DNA from: Blastocladiella britannica
Lineage: Eukaryota; Blastocladiomycota; Blastocladiomycetes; Blastocladiales; Blastocladiaceae
Direction: 5' to 3'
Length of the DNA: 39,809 nt
Assembly: GCA_025349905.2 (NCBI GenBank)
Contig: MU624621.1
Location: 1 to 39,809 of the forward strand
In this document: positions 1 to 9,381 of the stretch, one piece after another
Layout of the letters: each line of letters starts with the position of its first letter
How positions within the stretch are numbered: position 1 is the first letter of the stretch
The notes under the pieces: model-generated
Seen by the model: only the letters and a program-made list of their open reading frames with translations
Database searches by the model: none
What the model was told of the DNA's origin: nothing
Position numbers and translations under genes: made by a program

Positions 1-152
1 CAATCGCACGTGCGGTGGTTGGTGGCGCTTTCTTTTGCAGAAATCTCACTCGACATTTAAACAAAGGAATAATGCATTTTCATTTGGAATTGGGGAGGAT
101 AGTAAAGAGTGCCATGCTGGGATGCGTATAAATGGAAATAGTAGAAGGAGAG

Positions 153-2629
153 TTAAATGCTCGATGGCACAATGGGGACAACCACAGCGGTGCCGGCCAC
201 ACTCAAGACAACTGGGGAGTCTGGCACAATGATGCGAATCGGCTCCGTGCTGCCCGTCTCAATCACGATCGCGGTCTCGGTGGGCGCAGCTGTCGTTTCT
301 GTTGCGGTGGTCCCAGTCGCTTCTGTTGCCGTAGTCCCAGTCGTTTCCGCTGCGGTGGGTGCAGCTGTTTCGGTCGAGGTGGTGCCAGTAGCTTCCGTCG
401 CGGTCTTCCCAGCTGTTTCGGTCGCGGCCGACTCAGTTGTTTCCGTAGCCGCAGTGGCCTCCGTTGACGTCGTCGCTGTCGTTTCCATTGCGGCCGTCAC
501 GGTCGTTTCCGTCGCAGTGGTGCCAGTGGCTTCCATTGCGGGCGGCACAGTCGTTTCCGATGCTGGAGTGGCAGTCGTCTCGGTCGTTTCCGTAGTTGAA
601 TCAGGCGTCAATGCCGCCTCCGCAGACGTAGACGTAGCCACCGGACTCGGTGCAACCGTTGATTCGGAACTTGTGGTCGTTGCTTCTGTAATTTCGGTCG
701 CCGAGGAGGTGCTTGTCTCCCTGACTGTGGCCGACACGAACTCGGTCGCCGTCGCCGCGCCAGGGGTCAGAGCGGCTGGCAGCACCGTTTCGGTTGTTCC
801 CGTTTCCGCCGACCTGGTTTCGGTCGTGGTTGCTGTGTCGCTGACGGCTGGTTCGGTGCTTGCTTCGGTTGCGAGTGGCGTCGTCGTTAATGTTGTCGCC
901 GTTGGTGTGGGTTCCAATGCTGACGATGACAACGTTGACGATGATGACGATGATGGTGACGCTGCAGCCGTCTCCGTCGTGGACGATGATGCGCCAGTGC
1001 TCTCGGTCGAGTCCGCCACGGAAACCGCAGAAGTGGCGGAACTCTCGGCCGTGGTCGCCAACGTGGCCTTTGTCGTGGCCGTGGCAGTCGTTTCGATCAC
1101 GGTGGTTGCTGTCGCAGATAGATCACTGCTGCTCTCGCCCGCCGTCCCAGTCGCACTGGTCGCCGACGCCGCCGTGGACTCGGGAGTTGCAGTTGCGTGG
1201 GTCTCGGTGGTTGTCGATGAGGAACCCGCGACGGGACTAGTTACGGTCGATGCAGCAGCAGCCACAGAAGAAATCTCCATGGTTGCCGTCGCTGTCGTGC
1301 TCGAGGCGCCTGTGGCAGCGGTCGACAATGTGGATCCCGTTACTGTCGTCACAGTGACGGTGGACTCGGTAGTCGCGGTCGCAGAAACCTCAGTCGATAC
1401 CGTGGCCGTCGGTGCCACTGACGCTGTTGTTGTGCTTGATGCAGCAGCAGGGGTAGATTGGGCCACAACGGTGCTGGTCGCCGTTACTGTCGTCACCGAG
1501 ATGAATGGCGTCGTCTCCGTGATCACTGCTGTGGTCCCGGTGATGGCTGTCGTCACCATAATGACTGCCGTTGTAGAACTGGCGGTTGCCGAGTTGGCGC
1601 TTGCCGTCAAACTCGTCGCACTTGACGTACTTGGCAGCACAGCTTGTGAAGTGCTTTCGACACGGCTCGTAGTAACACTTGTTCCAGAATGGGTTGCCGT
1701 CGGCGTCGCCGTACTGGCAAAAGCAGTTGGCAAATGTGTCGTTGTCACAGCTAATGAATTGCACTGGTGATCAGTCTAATCGAGCTTCCAAATCCTCAGT
1801 AAAAAAAAACTGGAATATCATACATGGAGTTATCGACGGCGGGGCGGTGGTGGTGCTTGGAGAGACCGTGACCACAACCGGTCCAGACATGGTGATGCCA
1901 GCCACCAAAGGCTTGGCAAGGTACGGATTGACCGTGGTGGTGGCACTTGGGTTCACTGGGCACGTCGTCAAGGCACCTAAATTCTCCACGACTTTGTTAA
2001 GTATGAAGTAAATGGAAACCGATAATGGGAACAACGCACGCCACATGCAAAGCTGCGCCGTCCGGTCCCAGTCACACCGGATCATTTGGGTCACATTGTT
2101 CCAGCACGTGCGAGGGGTGTACGCCGGGCCGCACGAGTTGGAAGTGCATCCCATGGTTGGGCATGGGATGTTGCCTGTGTATTTCACCGCAAGTCGGTTT
2201 AGTCCATTGTAGCAACAAAAAGCAATATTCGCACATACGCCAAGTGCAACTGTTGAGGACACCTCGGACGCACGCCGATCCGCTGGCAAATCGCTGCGGT
2301 GACGCGTCGATCGGGCAAAGGTAGGCATTTCGAGGCTGGGATCCACATGCTCCAACACAGCCGTCGTCGTCACCGGGAACGCAAACCGGGCCATAGGACT
2401 GATTCGAGCCTGCGTAAACATGATCGTTTTAATACGCAGGTGATTCAATTTGAAGAACATGAAAAAAACGCGTACAAAAATATCCGATTGGACAATACGT
2501 CGAGGAGCAGACCGCGCGGCGATCAAGGACGTGACGGGATGTCGAATCCACGCGCGAGGGGACTGCGGCCCCTTGAACAGTGATCGCAAGCATGGCGACT
2601 GCCAGCAGTACTACTGCACATACTTGCAT
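153..2629 (-). CDS. Secreted Cys-rich, Thr/Ser-rich mucin-like surface protein
   Basis: Not a family I recognise. Exons on the complement are 2629-2476, 2409-2239, 2174-2040, 1976-1824 and 1750-153, with introns of 66, 64, 63 and 73 nt. Intron 2 has a GTATGT donor and a GACTAAAC branch site. This gives an intact 736-residue protein. The start is the ATG at 2629, because it opens a clear signal peptide (MQVCAVVLLAVAMLAITVQG). Residues about 35-160 are cysteine-rich (CSSTYC, CPIGYFC, CPTMGC, CDWDRTAQLC). The remaining ~550 residues are almost only Thr, Ala, Ser, Val and Glu, with degenerate TTATEATGTT-like repeats. The C-terminal ~28 residues are hydrophobic (PVVLSVAGTAVVVPIVP), which could be a GPI signal. 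By analogy it would be an O-glycosylated wall or matrix protein. The last intron has an alternative acceptor at 1764 that opens a different, Cys-containing frame ending at 1390 (328 residues). I cannot tell which is used. Confidence 0.6.
290..620 (-). repeat. Degenerate Thr/Ala/Glu-coding minisatellite
   Basis: The strand carries imperfect tandem units of roughly 15-30 bp that encode ATETTxTT-type peptides in the stalk of the mucin-like gene. On the + strand the units read like gtcgtttccgttgcggtggt. Units are diverged rather than identical, so this is old or purified repeat expansion within coding DNA. Confidence 0.6.
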
Positions 2630-2961
2630 TGTGGAAACAGAAAGAAAATTTGGATGATCAAGGGTTACTTTAATCAAAAATGAACAACGGGAAAGCGACG
2701 ACAGCGTGTGGCAAAGAGAAAATGCAAGTGGTCTGGAGGAGGGTTGCACTCGCTTTTGTTCTTGTTGGGCTCGGTGGGGAGGGAAAGAGCAAACGGCAAC
2801 AAAACAAAAAACAACGCGACAGCGTCGTCGATCCACTTTCCCGTCTGGGATTCCCATTCGGGTTGGGAAAACTCAACGCCTCACGTGAAAATACGCGTGC
2901 TTTTTCCCAAAAACCGTTCCGTAAAAAGTGTGAAAATAATAACTAGATACACATTTTACCT
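2630..2961. other. Intergenic spacer, promoter of mucin-like gene
   Basis: This 332-bp gap lies between the start of the mucin-like gene (2629) and the stop of the receptor gene (2962), both on the complement. It holds A-rich stretches (2801-2813) and no convincing coding signal; the short open frames have poor codon bias. It must contain the receptor 3' end and the mucin-gene promoter. I see no distinct motif. Confidence 0.5.
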
Positions 2962-5900
2962 CTATCGTGGCGGCACGGTGAGTGATGCGCGGCCCGAAAT
3001 GCTCTGAAGAGATTTTTTTGACGGCAACCCGCGGCCGGACATTGTAACCGACACTGCACGAGCGCGCTTGACCACCTTGCCAAGAACACTGCCGGTCTGT
3101 CCGGAAATAACCGATCCGGCCAGGGCCATAGCTGTTACCCAGCGCCCTTGCTCCACTGGAGTCGAGAATTGGATCATGATTGACTTCATGCCGGCAGATG
3201 CAACGCCGACACACGAGTCAAAGCCGGCCGGAGCTGGGTCCACCGTGCACACTTTCGTGTAGAACGCGGTGCCCGGCGTGTTTGTTGATGGGTCAAACAA
3301 TATGATTGTTGCTATGTTGAGTATATGTGAGTTTAACACTTGGTCGATTGTGTCCAAAAAATTAAAAGACGGACCTTCCCCGCCATGCAGGACGACCGAC
3401 GTATTTATCCATCGGTCAAAGACCCCCTTTCCAATGCGGATGGGAAACACGCCGGACAGTGTAGATGCGAGCTGTTGCACAGTTCATGAGCAAAAACAAA
3501 CTTCGTCAGAAAAATGATGGAAGTACGCACCTTTCCATGTGCATTGGTCGAGAGCGATGAGGCACCTGAGCTGTCAAATGCATCCCTCTCGTCCTGGTCA
3601 TTTCCCACTTGACCTGAGCTCCGCTGCTGCTGCTGTGCCGGAGCGCTTACGCAGTAAGCGTGCCGGGCCACTGTTATAACACATATTAGAATTTACCCAT
3701 CTGTTTTTAGAAGTAGAAAAATGTGCATGTACAGATCGAGGCAAAAACCGACAAGCTGGCGTAGAGAACGGCGACGGACTTGATGTAGAATGTCGGCAAG
3801 CTCCCTTGGTTTCCAAACAACAATGCAATTGGCGAAGTGATGCAGGTGGCCAGCTGCAGTGCACATATATTAATGAGCGAGGAGCAGAGAAACACACTGA
3901 AAAATAGAAGAAAAAAAAAACGTACCACCAGGTGGTAGGCAGCATAAGAAATATTCAAAGAGTCCTTGAATGGTGTCCGAACGTGTCGAGTTGCAAAAGA
4001 GGTGACGGCAAGGAGAGTGAGGGCAATCCTGGAGCGGCAGCAGAGCAAAGTTAAGCTGTGGCCAACAGGAAAACACCAGAAATGCGAAAAGACATACGCT
4101 TGCACGCCAAAAATCATATACAAGAGCCCCAGCCCAAGGGAAGATGTTGCGCACGACAGCTGCTTTGCGCCTGCTGACAAGTAAAAGCTCGGGTAGAGTG
4201 GCGCAGTCAGCTGCAACACAACGAGGATTGCGAAGACGACGCTCGGCAAAATGAGCATTCGGAGAATGACGGGCCGATCGCGAGTGGCCTCGGTTGCAGC
4301 AAGGATGCGGCTATTGTTTTTTTTTTTTAATGCAAATCAGTACAGTCACAACAACAAAAAAAAAAGGGCAGCCGCGTACTTGTCGAAAAACTGAAAGATT
4401 CGGAACGAGCGCACTCCCAAGCCCGAAAAAATGACCGAAAATCCCAGCCCTGAGGCCCATACTTGCATCGCACAACTTGTGCGTGTGGGCTCACCCGCCA
4501 TGGCAAAGATCGACGACAGCGCCAACACCATACCGTAGCACAATGCGATGATAAATGGTCCGCCCAAATGCTTCACACACTCTGTGCGCCGCTTGTATGC
4601 AAAGAGCGCTGCAACTGCGATGGTCGCAAGAATCACCAACGAGGCAAGTACAGTGGCCGCGACGACTGCAGGATGAGAGCGAGGTGCGGAAAGCGACTCG
4701 TATTGCGGCGCCCAGGATGGGACGTTGCTCGTTCCGTCTGGAAAAATGGGTGCGGCCAGAGGATCCAATGTTCCTTGCGCGTTCGATCGGAAAATTGCCT
4801 GCGAATCCGAGCCAATGACATTCTTGACTTCAAAAATCCTGTATTTTTTTCTCCAAGTCAATGAGGTGGCGGCAGAAACACCAAGGTTAAAGTTATAAAA
4901 GAAAACACACACACCCAATGCGATTACCATTAGCGTCAAAGCTGGCCGGGCCGGTGACCGTTTCAACGTCAGCGAGATAGTCGCCAAGAACTGCTGGAGT
5001 TGACCTGGAAAGCACAGCCGCTGCGCCATATTGATTTACCAAGCGAATCAGGGCCTGGCCAAGGGCCTCAAAGCAAGCACCAGCAAAGAGCGAATAAGGA
5101 ACAGTTGAAAATTTGTCGTTCACCATTGCAGTAGACCATCGGGCAGCAGCTTGGTCGTATCGCGGGTATCCAGGAGCCGCTTCGGCTGGCCATATATAAA
5201 ATATGCCCTGGTACTTTGCAATTTCGCTTGCATTGAGACCATAATTAGCAATGAGCGAAGGGAGAGAGGACAGCGAATCAGGTCCCATCCAGGTCCATTC
5301 TCGCCCAAAGTTGACCCGCTGCGATGCGTTGTAAAGCATATAAAACCAGTCCGAATCACAGAGCACCATGTTGATCCGAGAGGTACTGGCCTTAAGTTGC
5401 TCTGCAAGGGCCAGGTATTCCGAGTTGCTCCAGACAGTGTCAATGATGTAGGTGGTGACGATGGCAACTCCAAGCTTGCGTGCTTCGTCGCGAAATGTTC
5501 CTGCCACTGAATAAAGGGGGCACATTTGAATGGTCAAACCCTTTAAAAATTATCAAAAGGGGCGTACGAACATGACTCTCCGTAAGCTTCATTGGTGTGG
5601 ATCAAGTTGACGGATTCCCAGCTCCAATAGCGGCACATGTGGGCAAGAAATTTTCCCTGCCCTGAGTCTGGGGGAATGGTGCGGAAAAAGAGAGGAAAAT
5701 CCGTCTTACTGGAGAGATCGTCGCTCGTCGATGAGCCAGAGCACACCGGCAAATTCAAGTACTGGGCTGTCGAGCGTGAAATTGTTTAAAGCTTCATTTT
5801 TCACCGAATTGAAACAGCATGGGGAGCGTACAAGTAAGGGCGAGCGGAATCGTGTTTATAGAGCTCCATTCTCCAATCAATGCGACAGCACCGGCGTTGG

Positions 5901-6347
5901 CAGCGGCTAATGCAGCAGCCACGGATCCTAGGCGCGTATACAGCGAGTCGAATTGCTCGAGGTTGAAATGATAACCTGGGTAGCTCGCATGAATGATTTA
6001 GACCTTGGCCAACATATCCTGATCAAAAACGGCTTTAAAGAAAAACCTGCAGGATGTGCATATCGCTCATTCCAGTCATTAGCGACAAACCCCGTTATGG
6101 TGTTGGTGTCTTCAATCAAGCTGACATAGTCGGGCGCTGAAAAATATGTGGGGAATTGAGTTTTAAGTCATTAAGTAATGGACAATAGCGACAGGATAGC
6201 GCACATACAAGCGATTAAGAGCGACTGGTATGTGGGCATAACCAATCCGATCGTAAAGTTTTGGTATGCAGTGGTCACTGGACAGGAGCCGAACAGTAGT
6301 TGGATCACCCAGAGCGTTGTCCAAATGTGGATTCTGCTGCCACACAT
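2962..6347 (-). CDS. GABA-B-type (family C) G-protein-coupled receptor
   Basis: Eleven exons: 6347-6209, 6136-6047, 5975-5832, 5766-5572, 5506-4915, 4838-4380, 4310-4098, 4028-3926, 3853-3733, 3670-3531 and 3471-2962. Introns are 59-76 nt and the total is 901 residues. The ATG at 6347 opens a signal peptide (MCGSRIHIWTTLWVIQLLFG), followed by a type I periplasmic-binding/ANF-receptor domain (about 33-430). Diagnostic strings there are GAVALIGEWSS, NLPVCSGSSTSDDLSSKT, FPLFFRTIPPDSGQG and EAYGES. Seven transmembrane helices follow (about 443-685). TM3 carries the family C pattern CAMQVWASGLGF..FR. The linker is Gln/Ser-rich, and the last ~170 residues (GVFPIRIGKGVFDRW ... FSTPVEQGRWVTAM) look like a PH-type fold, which is inference. 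It should sense an extracellular small molecule at the plasma membrane and signal through a G protein. Ligand unknown. The 3926/3853 junction was chosen because it joins TM6 correctly and gives a normal 72-nt intron. Confidence 0.87.
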
Positions 6348-6422
6348 TTTGCATAATAGAGGAGGTTACAAAAGAAAGATTTGGGAATGAATTTCTTTAT
6401 GATTAATTGAATTACAACAAAC
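6348..6422. promoter_or_regulatory. 75-bp divergent promoter, receptor / LRR gene
   Basis: Only 75 bp separate the receptor ATG (complement, 6347) from the LRR-protein ATG (6423). Both 5' untranslated regions and core promoters must fit here or overlap the neighbouring gene. The sequence is AT-rich in its right half (6390-6420). No canonical TATA box stands out. Confidence 0.55.
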
Positions 6423-7275
6423 ATGCCGACCGCCATCTCACTCCAAGCAGCAGCAGCGGATCCGAGCGACGAGGACGAGGTTTGCCATATCCCGGCGCCG
6501 CCAGTCGATTTGAGCTACCATGAAGCCTCCACTATCCAAGGTTTCTTTATATTTTTCAATCGCATACCTCGGGAAAGGCGCTTAAAAACATATGGATCCA
6601 GAGTTACTCGCTGAACTGGACGAGGACCCGACGCTCGCTCACCACCCGACACGGTCGCTCCCAAAGAAAAAGGGGCCAAAACATGCGGTGCAGGGCGCGC
6701 CAGCAGTAACCGCAGTTCGCGCAAAACTGCCCATGGGCCAGGGACTGACACCAACAACGCCCATGTCGGTCATGCAAGCAGTAAAACTGTCATACAATCA
6801 GCTATCCCGCGTGGACGGACTGGATCAGTTACTGGGGCGACTGCAGCTCCCAGCCGCCAATCTGCGATGGCTCGATCTCAGTTTTAACCAGTTTACGACC
6901 GTGGACGAGGTATGCCTTTTATTTACGACGATGCATATGCGTTCTTACAGACCATACAATCGACAGTCACTCGCGCTGTGCACGGGGCTGACGCACCTCT
7001 ACCTGCACGCCAACGCAATGGAGAATTTGTCGGGCGTGGCGCGTGCGCTGGCCAAGATGCCGTTTGCCGACTCGCTGGTGACGCTGACGCTGCACGGCAA
7101 TCCGCTCGCCGATCACAAGGACTACAAGGTGCACATTCTGCGAGCATGCCGCCGGCTGCGCCATCTGGATCACGGGGGCGTGACACGTAGCGACCGGTCG
7201 TTGGCACGTCACGCACACGGGGTTGCAGGTGGTGTCAAGGCTTCCTCGTCGTCGTCGTCATCGTCGTCTGGGTGA
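6423..7275 (+). CDS. Leucine-rich repeat protein, LRRC51-like
   Basis: Exons 6423-6540, 6602-6909 and 6967-7275 give 244 residues. After an acidic N-terminus (DEDEVCHIP, ELLAELDEDP) come a Lys-rich segment and four or five leucine-rich repeats: AVKLSYNQLSRVDGLDQL, LRWLDLSFNQFTTVDE, LTHLYLHANAMENLSG and LVTLTLHGNPLADHKDY. The cap RRLRHLDHGGVTRSDRS matches the end of LRRC51-family proteins (known from memory as ...FDFSGVTKADRT). That family occurs mainly in ciliated organisms, so a flagellar or basal-body role is likely but inferred. A Ser-only tail ends the protein. The second intron (57 nt) is a multiple of three and stop-free, but splicing it restores the repeat as VDESLALCTGLTHLYL. Stop at 7275 is 58 bp before the next ATG. 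Confidence 0.78.
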
Positions 7276-7333
7276 GGAAGGTCGGTCGTCTGTTTGCTGT
7301 TGGTTTTTGCTGTACAAAATTTATAACGGTATA

Positions 7334-8922
7334 ATGGACACTCCGGCGCGCAACCTTCGTCCCCGGGCGGCGAAATCTCCCGCGGCGACAGTCACTGCAA
7401 CGCCGACACGCAAGCGCAGTGCGCGCTCGGGCTCGTCAAAATCCCCCGCCTCGGGCTCGTCCAGTCCCGCCACTAAACGCGCTCGCAAGTCGACAGCCGC
7501 CTCGGCCTCTCCAGACACTGGCACCACCGCTGCTGCCACTGTCTCGTCGGAAGGAGCATTGGTCAACAACAGCTCTCCTGCCGGTGCTGAGCCGGTGGCG
7601 GCCATTGATGCCGACGAAATCTACGATCGGCAGATTCGGCTGTGGGGTGCGGCGGCCCAGCAACGGCTCCGTACGGCGCGTATTGTGCTTGTTGGTGACC
7701 TTTCCCGCGGCATTGCTGCCGAAGCGGCCAAGAATCTGGCGCTTGCCGGCGTTGGGTCCCTGACTCTGGTGGACGGCCGTACCATTGATCTTGCTGACAC
7801 GGCGGCCACCACTGGTCCCAATTTCTTTATCTCGGCGGCGCGTGCGCGTGCTCGTGCGCACACTGACGGCGAAGCTTTGGAGACCTCGGTTGCCGCGGTC
7901 GTCGCGGACGGTGCTCGCGCCCTGAATCCCATGATCGAGATTCACGCTGTCTCGGATCCGGCCGCGGTGGTGGACGAGAATGTGTCCGAGGATTCGCTGC
8001 ACAAGTGGGTTGCGGGCAACGACTTTGTCATTGCATGCGATGTCCCCGCTCCCGTTTTGGTACCATTTCTTCCTCTTTACTTCTTACGCAAGGTTGGCCA
8101 TGTACTGATTTTATGTTAAATGATTAAGGACATGGTCAACCGCGTCACGCGTGCCCTCGGAGCGCGTCTGTTTGCTGCCAACGTGCTTGGCCTGAACGGC
8201 TTTATTTTTGCCGACCTGCTGCAGCACGACTACTTTATGTATGTCCACCTCCTTCACTTCCTTTTGCACACGGTCTTAACACGATATTTATTGTTAGAGA
8301 GGATTCCAAGCCGCCGCAGACCAAGGACGCTGACCCAGAGGTGGTCGTGACCGAGCACACGCTCACCTATGTCCCGATCTGGACAGCTCTTGATGCTTTC
8401 TCCTTTGCAGAGACGGTGGAGAGCCCCAAGCTGCTTGCTCGCACTGTCACGATGTCGTACCTGGCGTTGGCCGCTGTTCTGGCTTACTGGCGCCATGGAA
8501 ACCGTTTGTCGTCCGGAAAGGCCCATGAATTCGAGGCTGCCGCTCTTTTGAAAGAGTTCCAGGCCCTCGCGTCCCGCCACGGCGTCGCTCACGTATATGC
8601 TCATGTCACATCGCAAGAACTGCTGTACGTAATCACATCATATTCTATTTCTCAAAGCCTGACATTGGAAAATATTGTAAACAGGCACATGTTCCGCGGC
8701 GTGCATACAGAGCTGGTGACGGTGACATCCATGATGGGCGGCCTCCTGTCGCAGGAGGTGGTTCGCGCAATCCAAGGCAAAGGCCGTCCCGTGGCCAATT
8801 TCTTTTCACATACAGGAGACACGTCCTCGGGCGACGTCGCTGCGCTTGGCGTGGTGGATGTCAGCAAGCAAGCAATCGTGATCGAGTCCGTGCAACTGAG
8901 CGACGACGACGACGACGAGTGA
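7334..8922 (+). CDS. SAE1: SUMO-activating enzyme subunit 1 (Aos1/SAE1)
   Basis: Exons 7334-8059, 8129-8238, 8298-8624 and 8685-8922 give 466 residues. The ATG at 7334 follows an upstream region of poor coding quality. Residues 1-~95 are a basic, Ala/Ser/Thr/Lys-rich tail with NLS-like strings (TRKRSARSG, TKRARKS), longer than usual for the family. The E1 adenylation-type fold begins at DEIYDRQIRLWG (about 95-106) and continues with KNLALAGVGSLTLVDG, which replaces the Rossmann turn. The C-terminal half carries VTSMMGGLLSQEVVRAIQGKG and NFFSH, as in SAE1, and ends in SDDDDDE. SAE1 pairs with the catalytic subunit Uba2 to adenylate SUMO in the nucleus; it has no catalytic Cys itself. The related NEDD8 E1 subunit Ula1 is the main alternative, but the C-terminal layout favours SAE1. 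Intron 1 ends in AAG, a weaker acceptor. Confidence 0.85.
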
Positions 8923-9381
8923 TATCATTTAATCGTATTCAGTTTTATATTTGACCTGAAGTTGCCCATAGAACCCTTATACCGCCGCTGTTGTGCCGCG
9001 GTCCAAAGGAGGCGGTATATTTGTATCACGGTGTAGTTCACCAACAAGGCCCAAAAACCAGGACGAACGCTCGGCGATGCAACTGGCTCGACATGTTGCT
9101 ATGGTCGTATAGCCGGGGCGGCCGAGGTGGAGAGCGCGAATGTCGTCGTAATATACTATGACAGCCCAAGTGGACAACCTCTCTCATCCCTCCGCTTATT
9201 TTTTTCTGCCCCACCGTCGTACCCAAGGCGTCAGCGGCTTCGTTCCGTACATCAAATCACTTTTTCACGTCCTGACGTACCAAGTGTGGTGAATAGCATC
9301 TGTTCTTGTCACGGCCCCTCCAAATTATTGTCGATTACCACTCTACAACCAGCATCATAACCCCACCCCGACCAGACCGCG
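8923..9381. other. Intergenic region between SAE1 and Snt2-like gene
   Basis: This 459-bp gap holds no open frame with coding-type third positions. It contains a 9-bp perfect inverted repeat (8978-8986 and 9011-9019) listed separately, and C-rich DNA just upstream of the Snt2-like ATG. It should contain the SAE1 3' end and the promoter and 5' UTR of the next gene. Confidence 0.5.
8978..9019. repeat. 9-bp perfect inverted repeat (hairpin or protein site)
   Basis: TATACCGCC at 8978-8986 is mirrored by GGCGGTATA at 9011-9019 across a 24-nt spacer. It lies 56 bp past the SAE1 stop. It could form an RNA hairpin in the 3' UTR or be a pair of half-sites for a dimeric DNA-binding protein. Nothing else supports either choice. 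Confidence 0.4.

Noticed and set aside
157..1770. 537-residue open frame on the + strand, Val/Ala/Ser-rich
   Set aside because: It is the antisense of the Thr/Ser/Ala stalk. Codons ACN, TCN and GCN on one strand leave the opposite strand free of stops. The complement model has a signal peptide, spliced exons and consistent composition.
2175..2238. Cys-rich reading GVCANIAFCCYNG in the mucin-like gene
   Set aside because: It lies inside a 64-nt intron with a GTATGT donor, GACTAAAC branch site and CACAG acceptor; splicing joins two Cys-rich exons in frame.
3897..3925. 29-nt intron in the receptor gene (GTACGT to TTTCAG)
   Set aside because: Far shorter than all other introns, and its removal shifts the frame. 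Extending to the acceptor at 3854 gives a normal 72-nt intron and restores TM6-TM7.
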